This document shows positions 37,125 to 48,205 of a stretch of 64,000 nucleotides of DNA, piece after piece. The translations under genes were made by a program, and so were the position numbers. The DNA lies in NCBI GenBank assembly GCA_028023455.1, contig JAQFVV010000023.1, forward strand, positions 1,136,501-1,200,500, given 5' to 3'. How positions within the stretch are numbered: the first letter of the stretch is position 1; each line of letters starts with the position of its first letter. This DNA is from Epiperipatus broadwayi (lineage: Eukaryota > Onychophora > Udeonychophora > Euonychophora > Peripatidae). The notes beneath the pieces are model-generated. The model did no database searches and was not told the DNA's origin. It worked only from the letters and a program-made list of their open reading frames with translations.

Positions 37125-37600
37125 CTTTTTTGTAATGAGAAAATAAAAACAAAACAAAATCGTCTTTTTTAAATATTATTTTTTATTAACGTCTACAATT
37201 TAAATAATAATAATAAATGTAAAATAAAATCAACAAATTACAATTTGATTCGTGTTTTTTATATCGTATACTTTTTAAATTGTGTTACGGCTTTTTTTTA
37301 TCAATTTTCTATCGGATATTTTTTTACTTGTGTTACGACTTTTTTTGTTGTTGTTTAACTAAAAAATAATAATCGTAATAAAAGTAAAAGTTGTTATGGT
37401 TAGATTTATGATTAATTTTAGTTTTAGGGTTAGTTTTAGGGTTAGGTTTAAGGTTGGTTTTAGGGTTAGTTTAGGGTTAGGTTTAGGGTTAGTTTTAGGA
37501 TTAGTTTTAGGGTTAGTGTTCTGTTTGTTTGTAATGCTAAAATAAAAAAATTCAAAATCGTAACCGTACTCGGACAGAAGAAAGAAACTCAAACTTTTTT
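37125..37600. repeat. Duplicated flank around telomere-like array
   Basis: TTTGTAATGAGAAAATAAAA with CAAAATCGT (about 37128) is repeated as TTTGTAATGCTAAAATAAAA with CAAAATCGT (about 37530). Between them, GTGTTACGGCTTTTTTTT and GTGTTACGACTTTTTTT form a second small direct repeat about 60 bp apart. The array at 37418-37520 lies between the outer copies. Confidence 0.6.
37418..37520 (+). repeat. Interstitial telomere-like repeats (TTAGGG type, degenerate)
   Basis: About eight TTAGGG or TTTAGGG-type units with extra T residues (for example TTTTAGGGTTAGTTTTAGGG), all in one orientation. The units resemble the common animal telomere repeat TTAGGG rather than the arthropod TTAGG. Confidence 0.75.
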
Positions 37601-38504
37601 AAATAACAACAAATACATACAAATATCTTCTTTACTTATTAAACATGTTTATAATATTTGCTTTTTATTAAATTTGCAAAAAAAAACTGTATATTTGGAC
37701 TTTTCTTACTGGATATTTTTTTCCTACCGCTCTTATTTACTTCAAAAATATACAGACGGTAGAATCTTCTTTGTCACATTACCTAATTGCAACTCAATAA
37801 AAACATAGATATTTAACATTTTCCCAAATAAAAGTTCAATACAGTATGTTGTAAAAAGTCTTATAATTATTGTTTTAAAAAATCTGAACATTTCAATAGT
37901 TTAAAATACAAAAAAAAATCCAATGAAAACAACATTTCAATACAATTCAAATACAAACTCTCTCATCAAGCCGTAATTATTTTATAAATTGTGCGAATTC
38001 CGAACATGTATTTGCAGCTATGCGACATACATGTTGTACTGTGATGCGACATAGCGGCCTGCATTCTGTAGCACAAAAAAAAAGTTGTATTGTAGAAAAT
38101 GCGGGTTTGAACGTGGCGGCCATGGAAACAGCATTTTTATGTGTTTTGGCGTGAAAACCGCACCATAGAGTGGTGCCTTTAGCTATAAGATGAGTACCAA
38201 TAAATTATATAATTTGTTAAATTAATACTATCAATTTTTTACATTATCTTTGTTCATGAAGTTTTTTTTTGCCATTTTCCTGTGCAAATGAAATTTCTAT
38301 GATAATCTCTCTTCACATTTTTAACAAAAAAAAAAGCCACTAAATTGTTTATCTGACTATTCATAATCACTCATCAATACTAACTAGCAATATAAAGTAG
38401 ATACGAGTTATTTGTTAATCTCTGGATGACTAATAAAGCAGCAGGATGCTTGAAGTTTAATATAGAAAATTATACAAATTTTAATATTTATATTCTTTTA
38501 TTAT
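37600..38504. other. No recognisable gene; locally CpG-containing patch
   Basis: The patch at about 37990-38170 has several CpGs and a direct repeat of ATGCGACATA (38020 and 38043) but no motif I can name. The rest is AT-rich. Confidence 0.4.
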
Positions 38505-39185
38505 ACATGCAGATACAAAACTGTATTAAAGAGCAATTTTTTAATAACATAAACAATATTGTAGTGCTTAGCATGCTTTTGACTGATAATTTATCATAAA
38601 CATAGCAATGCTTGTAACAGAGGTGGGGAAATAAGAGCTTGCTTAAAGGCTAAAAAATTAGTATAATATTTACATAGTGCATTAGTTAGTTAGAGCAAGC
38701 CACTTTTTGGAAAGGGGAATGCAGGATTCTTTTCTATTGATGGCATAATTATCCTTGGAAATGTACCAAACCTTCTTGACCTTTCACTTGATGTCAATGG
38801 CCAGAATTAGTGAAATGCTCGAAAAAATGGCCATTGATTCAAGCTCATGTTTCAGTATTGTTTGCTCAGAACACAATGATGCCAAGCAAAAGATCAAGGA
38901 AGCTTGGCACATTTACAAGGTTAATTATGCCATCAATAGAAAAGAATCCTGCATTCCCCTTTCCAAAAAATGGCTTGCTCTAACTAATTAATGCACTATG
39001 CAAACAATATACTAATTTTTTAGCCTTTAAACAGGATATTATTCCCTCACTTCTGTTACAAATATTGCTACATTTATGACAATTATCTGTCAAAAGCATT
39101 CTAAACACTACAGTGTTGTTAATGTTAATAAAGCTTTTCTCTTAATACATCTATACATACTACATTCGCAAAAATAAAGAATTTA
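38505..39185. mobile_element. Inverted tail-to-tail Penelope-like 3' ends
   Basis: Arms of roughly 270-290 bp (about 38505-38790 and 38870-39185) are inverted and similar. Both arms carry the same PLE C-terminal codons: the right arm on plus (YAINRKESCIPLSKKWLAL) and the left arm on minus (same residues). They therefore represent two copies of a PLE 3' end in opposite orientation with a short unique centre. Such inverted partial copies are a known feature of Penelope-like insertions. Confidence 0.75.
38755..38991 (+). pseudogene. PLE GIY-YIG endonuclease C-terminal fragment
   Basis: This 78-codon plus-strand frame contains FSIVCSEHNDAKQKIKEAWH followed by IYKVNYAINRKES. It aligns with the PLE at 1-1053 (IILCSESNDHKRKIKEAFYI) and the one at 46.8 kb. 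The conserved K-I-K-E-A carries the late acidic residue of the nuclease. It ends with LSKKWLALTN and a stop, a plausible natural C-terminus. The catalytic GIY and YIG strands are absent, so it is only a tail fragment. Sequence differences from the other two copies indicate a separate PLE family. Confidence 0.75.
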
Positions 39186-39189
39186 TAAA

Positions 39190-39934
39190 TTTTACTCTCA
39201 TTCTTTATTATTATTATTTTCTCAAAAATTTATAGTACATATTAAATTTTAATGAATTAAATAGAGGGGAAAATTCACTTTAAAAAAATTATGGTAGAGA
39301 ATCATTATTCTGACAGTGTCATAAATATAAGCAGACATTTTCAAATTTGCAAATGTGCATATGTGCTTGAGTAAATATTGAAAGCAGTTATCTAAATATT
39401 TATTTCAACTGATTAAAAGGGGAAAAAATATAAGTTAAATATTTATAAGATCATTTTTATAACTGAAGAATCTCTTTTAAAAAATAAATTCTGCAGATTA
39501 CAAGATAATGAAAAGAATATTTCTTGCTGGTCACATTTCATGCTTATCATGGAGTACTTCATAAAAGAGGCAGTTCACTGGGTATCACAAGGAATAATGC
39601 AAAAAAGGAAGATGAATTGAATATTAAGGCTTAATAATATATTTGATAAAAAAAACTTTGTCACTTGATATTCTAAGTAGTAGGATAGAAAGACCAAAAC
39701 ACTTTAGGAAAAGTAAGAATTGACAATTGTAATAAGTTTTAGGATGAAATATATATATATGTAAAAGATTATTCATTTTGTAACAAATACTGGAGCATAG
39801 TTATTAACTGAATGATAACATTAGTTGGAAAATATTGATAGGCTTTTGTTTGATTGCAGTATCTATTGGCAAGATAATTTTTTAGAGTCTTAAAATATAT
39901 TTAAACTTATAAAATAATTAAAAAAATAATATTT
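39190..39934. other. AT-rich stretch without recognisable genes
   Basis: No supported coding frame or repeat family. Confidence 0.5.
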
Positions 39935-41739
39935 TAGAATCCAGTTAAGGCTTCAATTGTCTGTCTATTGTCATCTCTTCTAGTAACACTCCCAGCCAAC
40001 TTCATTTTTATTCTGTAATTCTTTCAATAAAATCATTGATATGTGTTTTCTTATTTATATATTTTGTTTATCATACATCTCATTCATTCATTTAATACAT
40101 GATTCTTTTTAGGTATTTTACAATCTTTTGAGATATAGTTAAGATTTTAATTGGCTATCTATTGTTATCTGTTTTAGTGACATGATCAGAAACCTTCATT
40201 TTAGCATCATAATTTTTTCAATGATATGATATTTATTTTCTCATTCATGTATTTAGCTTTTGATCCCTCCTTATGTTATTTCTAACATACATATCTTCCT
40301 ACTTCATTGTATGGTTTCTGTGGCTGCTTTGCAGAAATAGTAGAATGGTAGTTACTGGAAATTAAAATCCATAAATCATAGCCCAGCTCTGTTGACTTAT
40401 GTTATTATTTACTTATGTGGTGTAAAGTATATGTCTTGCTTTTTTATTAAGCAACAAAGTTTGAGATTTATAAGTAAATATTGGTGAATAGTTTATTTAA
40501 AAAAATTTTTTTTCAAACATGTAGACAAATTTCCTCTTTAATATTAAGTTATTTTTACCAAAAGCAAAACACTTAATCAAAGTTTAATTTTAATATTACT
40601 TCATCCATCAAGTTTCCATCTATATTAATAATCTGATAAAAATATTTATTTTTATTAATTTCTTTCTATTCATTACTATAAATTTATATTTTCTCTTTTT
40701 TTTTTCTTGTCAAACTATTAAATATTGAGTGTAATATTTTTTTTTTTTGAAGAATTATTTATAAAAACAACCATAATTATTATTCTGTAAAATCTATGAC
40801 TTAAGTAACATGCATTTCTTTTTATTTTCTTAACTTTTAATCCATGGAATAATTTCCATTCTATTGATCATCCTTATCAATGTTAATATTCTTAATGACA
40901 GTACATAATCTAATCCCTGCTATTGCATTTTGATGAATGTTCTTTAGAATTTTTCTAAATCATGGTTTGTGTTTTGATGTTGCAAACTTTTACTTAATTG
41001 TTAATATGCTTATAGAATCAAGTGTCTTTTCATAAATTTATAAATCTAAAACATAATTGCAGCTCATATGTCTTTTAACATTTGAATTAGATCTATTGTA
41101 CTATAAGCATTTTTATATACACCTTGTTTTTTTTGTTGGTTTGCATCCAGATTTTTCTATAGATGAGTTGTAATAATTTTAGTATAAACTTTAACATAGA
41201 ACAGATAAAAGATTGATAGGTCTATAATTTAGTATATCTTTTGTTTTACTTTGTTGAAGTATTACAACTTGTATTTCAATTATTTAGTATATGTTATCAT
41301 ATAGATATTTGCTATAAAGTTTTGCAAATAATTTTTCTATTTTTTCAGGTGCATTTTTAAAAGTATTTATAATGATTATATCATTTCTTGGAATTTTTTT
41401 TCTTTTCATAAACTTAATGTTTCACTCTTGATTTAAAATACTTGTAATTTCAGATGTAATTGTATTTTATTTTCTTATCCTTTATTACTACTATATAGAT
41501 TTTTTTTGTAAAATTCTTTCATGCATTTCATATTATATTTCTCTCTGATCTTTTTTTCATTGCTGATTCATTTTTCTTTCAGTATCAAGATGTATTATAC
41601 TTTTGAGGATTATTTTTCCCATAACTTATTCTTATGATTTTATAGTTATATTTTCAGATGCTCAATTCTAAAAAAAAATTTAAAAAATATTTTATTCATA
41701 CATTGTCTTGTTCAATTGAAAATTTATTGGTCAATTGAT

Positions 41740-41846
41740 TTTTTTTTTTCCATGTGTCATAGCATCAGCTGGGAAGCGAATCCGCTAACCCGGGACAACT
41801 ACTTGTAAAGCAGCTATCGCTGACCTCTCGACCACCAATGCTTAAC
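41740..41846 (-). mobile_element. Retroposed tRNA-derived element with poly(A) and 12-bp target duplication
   Basis: The 12-bp repeat TGGTCAATTGAT flanks the insert (41728-41739 and 41847-41858). On the minus strand the insert starts near AGCATTGGTGGTCGAGAGGT (A-box-like D-arm), can form a 7-bp acceptor stem AGCATTG with TGATGCT (G-U pairs included), has a hairpin with loop TTTACAA, a degenerate T-arm (GGATTCGCTTCC), and ends in an A-tract. The body, 41761-41842, is 82 nt. The T-arm is irregular, so it is not a functional tRNA; it is a tRNA pseudogene or very short SINE mobilised by LINE machinery. It sits inside an RTE copy. Confidence 0.85.
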
Positions 41847-42112
41847 TGGTCAATTGATGTTGTATGTATTATCTATCAGTTTAGCAGTTTTTCTCATCAG
41901 TTATCTTTTTATTGATTTATTCAGGTTTGATCCATTTTCAAAATTTATTAATATTCACAAATGTTGTGCAAATTCAAACTTAAATGTACTAGACATGATT
42001 ATTTCTATAAGTTATCAATTCTTGATACTGTTTTTTTTTTTTTTTGCATTAATTTGTTATTGCTTCATATATTAAATTTATTAAACATATTATAGTCTGG
42101 AAATATATACTT

Positions 42113-42647
42113 AAACCAATAAACATCACATGATCACCATTTCTTATGCTTGCTTATAACTATTATTAAAACAGGCAAAACTCTATACATATTGCTACTC
42201 AGTGGTTGTCAGAATAATCAATGTGATCATGTGATGTTTATTGGCTTAAAACCAATCATGTCCAATAGAATAGTGGTGGCTATAGTTACTAAAGAACCAA
42301 AGACACCAAAATGTATAGGTACTGAACTGAGTTCAGACCTATATGACTATATAAGCTAATGAGCTTGGATTGAAACTATTATAGTGTTTTCAATTTAAGA
42401 CTCATAGTTTTGTAGTTAAGTAGAGATAAAAGGTGGATGCTGGAGGGTTGCGTTAGATGTTAAGATCTAGGTGCAGTGCTCTCAGATCCAAGCCTCCTCA
42501 CTGATGAAAGCCACAAGTCAGAAACTAGTCTGGGGATATTGGACGAGTAGGCACTAGATGGGGATCTTATTCACAAGCCTTCTGGCATTCATTGATTACT
42601 CTGGCTTGCACTGAGTAGCTATACGTATAGAGAGTTTTGCCTGTTTT
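42113..42647. mobile_element. Second foldback-family copy with 12-bp target duplication
   Basis: Flanked by AAATATATACTT at 42101-42112 and 42648-42659. It begins with the same lead (ATAAACATCACATGATCA) and ends with the same GTTTTGCCTGTTTT as the copy at 26460-27185. The right arm is nearly complete, but the left arm is cut to about 75 bp. Its first part carries its own small inverted repeat CCAATAAACATCACATGATC / GATCATGTGATGTTTATTGG. It is inserted in the RTE copy. Confidence 0.85.
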
Positions 42648-42960
42648 AAATATATACTTGTTGTCAATCAAAATATAATCCAACTCTTTTGTGCTTTGAG
42701 TCAAAATACAATTCAACTACGCTGTGCTTTAATTTGAATATTTCTATGCCTATTTTTAGTTTGCATTTTTTCAATTTATTACTTTTTGTTATTAATTTGA
42801 GTAATAATGAATGTTAATATAAACTTTAATAGGCACAGATATAAAATTATCAAACAATGAACAAATTACCTGAATATTATTTTTTCAACTAATAAAATTG
42901 TACTTAGAGATTAAATCTTAGCTTATCGCGGATATTTATCCAGTCATATAAGAGTTTTTT

Positions 42961-45013
42961 CTCATTATCTAAAAATTAAAAAACTTATACTGGTCTGATA
43001 TTTTTTATTTGGTATTATTTTTTCTGTAATTGTATTAAAACATCTTTATATTGTAACTTCTTTGAATAAATTTTAAAATACCCATTTTAAAAACTTTGTT
43101 ATTAACACTGAATAAATTTATTAATAAGTTTTTTTTTAATGCAACCACACAATTTCCCTCCAGGTTTTTTTATGTGTAATAGTTTTATTTTAATTATTCA
43201 ATTTTGCATTGTAATTATGTAGCTTATAAATAATTTATGTAATAATGTATAATTTATTTATATAATTCGTATATAATACTTATAAAACAATTATATATAT
43301 ATATTATATTTAAGTATTTACTTTATATTATCAATAAAATTTAATTTAAGATGTATTAGGAATCTTTTTTTTTTACTTAAAGATATTTTCTATGTTCTGA
43401 GATTGAAGTCTTTTTTTTTAAAAAAAATAAAATAAAATTTAATTAAAGGTTGTTGCCTTTAATCGATCTTTTTAAAGACTCATTTATCAAAAAACTTTGA
43501 AGTGGATTTAGAATAGGTATGAAATATGCTCTGAAAAATTGTAATCATCTACTGATACTGTAATTAACTAGTATTATTAGATATTATTGACTTCTGATAA
43601 TCTTATAATAATAACATTTCTCCAGATCGATTTATCATTCAATCGTTTTATAGACTGCTGAAAGGCATATTTGTTAATATGATGATGGAATTCATTCATC
43701 TCATGGTTGGTTATTTTTTCATTTTTCACCAGTAATCTTTCCAAAATATTATACTTCTTTTTAATGAATTAGATTATTTCATGACATAATAAAATAGGAT
43801 AATTTCATTCTGGATATTAATGCTCCAAATGATATGTGATCAAATACTTATTTGTTTGTCCTCTTTACTGACAATAAAATTTTTAAAAAAATTTATTGAC
43901 ACCACATTTCAAAAACAGAATTACTTTTTTAATTTTCTTTTTTAATAATCTAATTTTCACATTCATAAAATGCTATAGAAAACATCATGGCTTAGATGAT
44001 TCAGATCTTTGTTTTAATTAAATATATATATATAATCAAAATGTTTTACAAATGATGCTAATTGAAATTTAAATAATAAAATATATGCTTTACATTTTTT
44101 TTGGACATTATTAATCATTATCTGTATTATTTTGGTTGCTTAGGAAAAATCCGTCTGCTTGAATCTGCAATTCAGTTAGTTACTTTATTTTAAAATTGAT
44201 ATACATGATGGGTTTTTTTATTTAATCATTAATAATTTTTATCTTTAATACAAAATGACTAATGATTTTGTTTTAGCCGAAAGAAAATAGTGTCATTGGT
44301 AATTATTTTTGAATCGGAATATCTGCTTCAGTGAATTTAAAAATTTTAATGATGAATGTGAAATTATATATCTAAAAATGTTGTACATATCAGGATTTAG
44401 ATTTAATAAAAATTTTGTTTGCTATATTATTGTCTAGTAATCATCTGTCGATTGATTTGCGACTCCAACCAACATTATGAAAATGAATCATTACTTAAAT
44501 AAATAGACTTGGCTAGCTTATGCGTGACAGTCCCTGAAATAACTTCTTGTCTGCATGCAACAATTTCTCACTTATAATATATAGTCATTTAAAATTGGTT
44601 AATTTAAATATGGTTGGGGGTTTAAAATTTTTAAATACGAAACGAATATTTTTTTAAAGAAATATTTAATGGTATTAATAGCATTTATAAAATGATTTTT
44701 TTAAATTTAAATTGTAGAAGTATACAATTATTTAAATTTATTTATTTTTATATTGTACTACATTTTTCTGTTTTAATCTTAATATATATATGTAGTTTAA
44801 TTCAAATTCAAAATAGTTTTTCAATTTTATTTTGAAATAATTTGTATGTTTTATTTATGAAAGTTAAAATGCATTTTTTAAAATAATAGTAATAATAATA
44901 TTGCATTTTGTATTCACCAGTGATTATACTATCTTTTTATCATTTAACAGCCATTGTAAAGGAGTATAGACATTGTTACTTCAGAAAGATAAAGAATAAA
45001 TATATATATATAT
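42961..45013. other. AT-rich stretch without recognisable genes
   Basis: T-rich sequence with a few weak open frames and no motif supporting any gene. Confidence 0.5.
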
Positions 45014-45041
45014 TGTAACGATATATAAATATGTCGTTACA
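45014..45041. repeat. Small hairpin TGTAACGA / TCGTTACA
   Basis: Eight-base perfect arms with a 12-base loop. TGTAACG is a common LTR start, but no partner terminus was found, so only the hairpin is claimed. Confidence 0.6.
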
Positions 45042-45484
45042 TTAAATTGAAATAAAAACTTTTAAGTTCGCATATAAAAATAAGTGTATTAAAAAGAAAA
45101 AAAAACTAAACGCTAAAATTAAAATGTTTGTTAAACGTATATATTCGCACAGATGCTAAACTTTAAAAATATTTTTTTTTAATAAATAAAAAAAGGTATT
45201 TGAATGTATTTTTTTTATAAAAAAAGATTTAAATATAAAAATAGTTTAAAAAAGAAATAACGTAAGTAAAAATAAAAACAGGTATTAATTAATTCCTGTA
45301 ATCTGTAAATGGAAATGATTGTTTATTAATTATCCAAAAGCTGTCTAATTAAAAAGTCAGAGAGTAAATTAGATAAGAGAATAAAGAGATTTTAGCTTGA
45401 CCAATGGAAGCACCAAGCCTCAGCCCGGACCCGAACGAAAATTTGGATTAGTGACGTCTTTGTTCATCCAATCTGGAGATTTAC

Positions 45485-45493
45485 TATAAAAAG
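45485..45493 (+). promoter_or_regulatory. TATA-box-like sequence
   Basis: TATAAAAAG in a locally less AT-biased segment, followed about 30 bases later by CCAGACAGTT. It lies 138 bases upstream of the exon-like frame at 45623 on the same strand. Confidence 0.35.
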
Positions 45494-45536
45494 AGAAATA
45501 TTGAGTTCCAGACAGTTTTTTCGGACTTGATTTGAT

Positions 45537-45565
45537 GAGAACGGTAAGACGCACTTGCCGTTCTC
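45537..45565 (+). repeat. Strong hairpin, 12-bp stem with 5-base loop
   Basis: GAGAACGGTAAG pairs with CTTGCCGTTCTC (one G-U) around ACGCA. It would lie in the 5' leader of a transcript started at the TATA-like box. Confidence 0.75.
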
Positions 45566-45622
45566 TCTCATTTTTTTTTTGTTTAAAAAAAAAAAATAAA
45601 ATGAAAAGACTGTGATACAAGA

Positions 45623-45821
45623 ATGGAACCAGCTAATGCTACCTCCAGAACATTATCTTCCAATGGAGACATCGCGGGAATTAAAAGCAGAAACCTGGAC
45701 TCTTCTACCATAAGCTATATGAAATGAACAATTGTTAAAATCAATTAAGAACTTTCGTCAAGTTTTACAAATTGATAAACAAGCCAACTTAAATGTTAAA
45801 ACAGACTCTTATCTGACTCTT
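45623..45821 (+). other. Exon-like sequence ending at a GTAAGT donor
   Basis: ATG at 45623 opens MEPANATSRTLSSNGDIAGI and stops at codon 35. A second frame continues coding-like (EQLLKSIKNFRQVLQIDKQA) and runs to CTGACTCTT, directly followed by the donor GTAAGT at 45822. The composition is less AT-rich than the surroundings. It may be the 5' exon of the PLE whose 3' end is at 46735-47112, consistent with intron use by PLEs, or an unrelated remnant. The frameshift shows it is not intact. Confidence 0.3.
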
Positions 45822-46632
45822 GTAAGTTTTTAAATCAAATTAATAATGTTTAATTTTATATGTTTTCCAATTGATAAAAATCATTTCCATTTTTTTTTCT
45901 TTCTTATTGTATAAATTGTTTATTGTTTAAATTTTAAATGATGAGATTTAGGTTGGGTATAGACGTTGCATAGGTTCGTTAGCGGTTGATTATGTTGAAG
46001 TTTTCACCTTTGATTAGAATATATAGGTCAACGAGGTTAATGCGGGCATCTTACGATGAATGCCACGGAGCCTTGTGTATTCCCTTTGCAATTGACGTGA
46101 TCGATGATTTTGTATTTTGATCGATTGTGTTTAATTTGGATGTTTTTGACCATGGAATCTGTGCTGCCGATCTATACTCAACATTTTAAAAGCAAATTTA
46201 TAAAAATAATCTGTGCGAACGTATTTAAATGTTAAATTTAAGTCGGGCGTGAATGGCTATATAGTTTTGTAAAGTTATATTAAGGGAGGGTAATCTTAGG
46301 TTATTCATTTCGTAGTTGAATTGGTTCAATGGATTGGATATATTTGTGTAATTGTAGATGTAGTATGAGGTCTGCTACGGGCAGGATTATAGATATACAC
46401 CACACACCCTCTGTTTGCCTATGGATGGGTTTGTAAGTCGGCAGAAGACCGCAGTCCATTCCTATGGAGTTTTTTGTTTATTGTTCTACTTGCCAACAGA
46501 TGTAACATTCCTGTTGGTGGAGAGTCAATGTCTTCTCTATTTCTACTTATTGTTCAGATGTACATTCCTGACAGTATAGTATTTTGTGTTGTCGTATCAT
46601 GCTACATTGAATACATGAATGTATCAGATGGA

Positions 46633-46700
46633 TTGGCCGGTTTCAAACTCCTTCATAATACATTTATAAATGTATTATGAAGGAGTTTGAAACCGGCCAA
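46633..46700. repeat. Perfect 68-bp palindrome
   Basis: Arms 46633-46666 and 46667-46700 are exact reverse complements with no spacer; the outer ends read TTGGCCGGTTTCAAACTCC and its complement. The centre is CATTTATAAATG. It lies 35 bp upstream of a PLE fragment. Confidence 0.97.
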
Positions 46701-46734
46701 AACTTATATATACATATAAGTAGGTGGTTTCAGC

Positions 46735-47112
46735 AGTTCAACCTGGTACAATATATATATATATATTTACAATAGAGCTCAGAAGAACAACAATATATTG
46801 TCTGTATTTTTTGACCATACTATGAAATCTGGACACAATTTTACATCTGTTAATACTTTAATTTTATGCACAGAATCTAATGATCATATGAGAAAAATAA
46901 AAGAAGCATTATATATTAATGGAAATTTTAATGCTATAAATATAAAAGACGCTTTGATATATCAAAGAAATGGGCCACATAACATGAGCTATTTAAATAT
47001 TTTTGCATATATTTTATTATATATTTTTAAGAAGGCTATGATTGTGAGGCATGGATCCTCGAAAAATGTTCAGCCTATTTGTATTATAATTTATTTATTA
47101 CTTCTTTATTAA
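46735..47112 (+). pseudogene. PLE GIY-YIG endonuclease C-terminal half
   Basis: The frame reads NRAQKNNNILSVFFDHTMKS, then GHNFTSVNTLILCTESNDHM and RKIKEALYINGNFNAI. It matches residue for residue the C-terminal half of the PLE on the minus strand at 1-160. A short upstream piece LVQYI corresponds to LGQHI but is broken by an expanded TA run. The GIY and YIG strands are missing, so the copy is 5'-truncated or interrupted near the palindrome. After NIKDALIYQRNGPHNMSYLN the frame continues without known similarity to TAA at 47110-47112. Confidence 0.85.
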
Positions 47113-48205
47113 ACTTTACTTATAAGTTTTTATTTATATATAACGGGAAGTAAACTGTTTTAAAATTTATTAAATATTATTATATCTGCTCATTTTTTTT
47201 CTAGAATAAATATAAAATTATACTTAGAAATATATAAAAACTTAAAAATTGTTTAATCTTGATTTTAATATTTATTGATCTAAATCTGATATTTAGTTTG
47301 CATTTCATCATCTTTCAAATAGTGCAAGATTCAGAATTTTTAACTCTTATCCTTTCTCCCCAAATGAAATTACCCCTAGATAAGTAGATATTAAAAGAAA
47401 ATTATTATTATTCTTTCACATTAGATAAATGGTTTGGTAATATATAGTTTACCTCATTCTTCTTTTCAAGTATCTTTTTGAAGTTCATTTAATTTAAAAT
47501 TAAATTTTTGTAAATTTTATCAGGTAAGATTTAAATAATTTTTAATTTTATCAATAGGTTTTTCTGAAAATTTCAATTCTTTAAATAAATTATTCTACAA
47601 TTGAAATTACTGTTTTATAGCAAAAGTGTTAGTTAACTCATCACCAAACTGCTGAATAATCAATAATTTTCTAAGTTTTGAAAATTATTTAAATTTTTAA
47701 TTTCTATATTTTTTTCTAAAGTAGTTTTACTTTTAGTTATATCTATAGATAATATTGATACCTTCCCCCCACTTTTTTAGTTTTAAAGAATTTAAAAGCA
47801 GTATTAAATATGTTAAAATCATTGTTTTAGAAAGCTGTTTCTTATTTGACAATTCTTCAAAAATCTTTGTGCTCAAGTAAATCTTTAAAATAACAATGCA
47901 AGATTTAACATTCCACATAATTATACATAAGTTTCATAGCTCAAATTAACATGATACTTACTTGATTTATGTCTAAATATAAAATATATTATTTTTATTG
48001 TGGTTTTTTAATGTCATCTTGAAAATAATGAACTTTTTGTTGTATAATATAGTAATATCTTACTATGTAATGGCTAAAATATTTTTACAATGGTTTTATA
48101 AAATGTTTTTTGTACATGCTGGGACAAAGTTATTATAAAAGAACATTTACAGGTATCAATATTTTTCTTTTTAGTAGATTTTCATCTCTGCAATATATAT
48201 ATATA
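47113..48205. other. AT-rich stretch without recognisable genes
   Basis: T-rich plus strand; a 61-codon minus frame (47733-47918) has no supporting motif. Confidence 0.45.

Larger units (their letters stand above)
39935..42960 (-). pseudogene. RTE-type LINE copy with two nested insertions
   Basis: Plus-strand text follows the 3'-to-5' order of the RTE at 61.9-64.0 kb. Examples are CAATTGTCTGTCTATTGTCATC (39956) against the C-terminal region, GTTTCCATCTATATTAATAATC (40613), GATAAAAGATTGATAGGTCTA (41203) against the NYRPISLLS region, and the ACTGGTCAATTGATG edge matching the N-terminal block. The first about 170 bp of the 3' end are duplicated (39935-40100 and 40115-40290). No long frame survives. 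The copy is interrupted at 41740-41846 by a tRNA-derived retroposon and at 42113-42647 by a foldback element, and probably continues to about 42960. Confidence 0.75.

Noticed and set aside
37359-37592. 77-codon minus frame with TNPKTNPK repeats
   Set aside because: Arises from translating the telomere-like TTAGGG array; not a protein gene.
45014-45041. TGTAACGA hairpin as an LTR start
   Set aside because: TGTAACG is typical of Gypsy LTRs, but no matching 3' terminus, primer-binding site or second copy was found.
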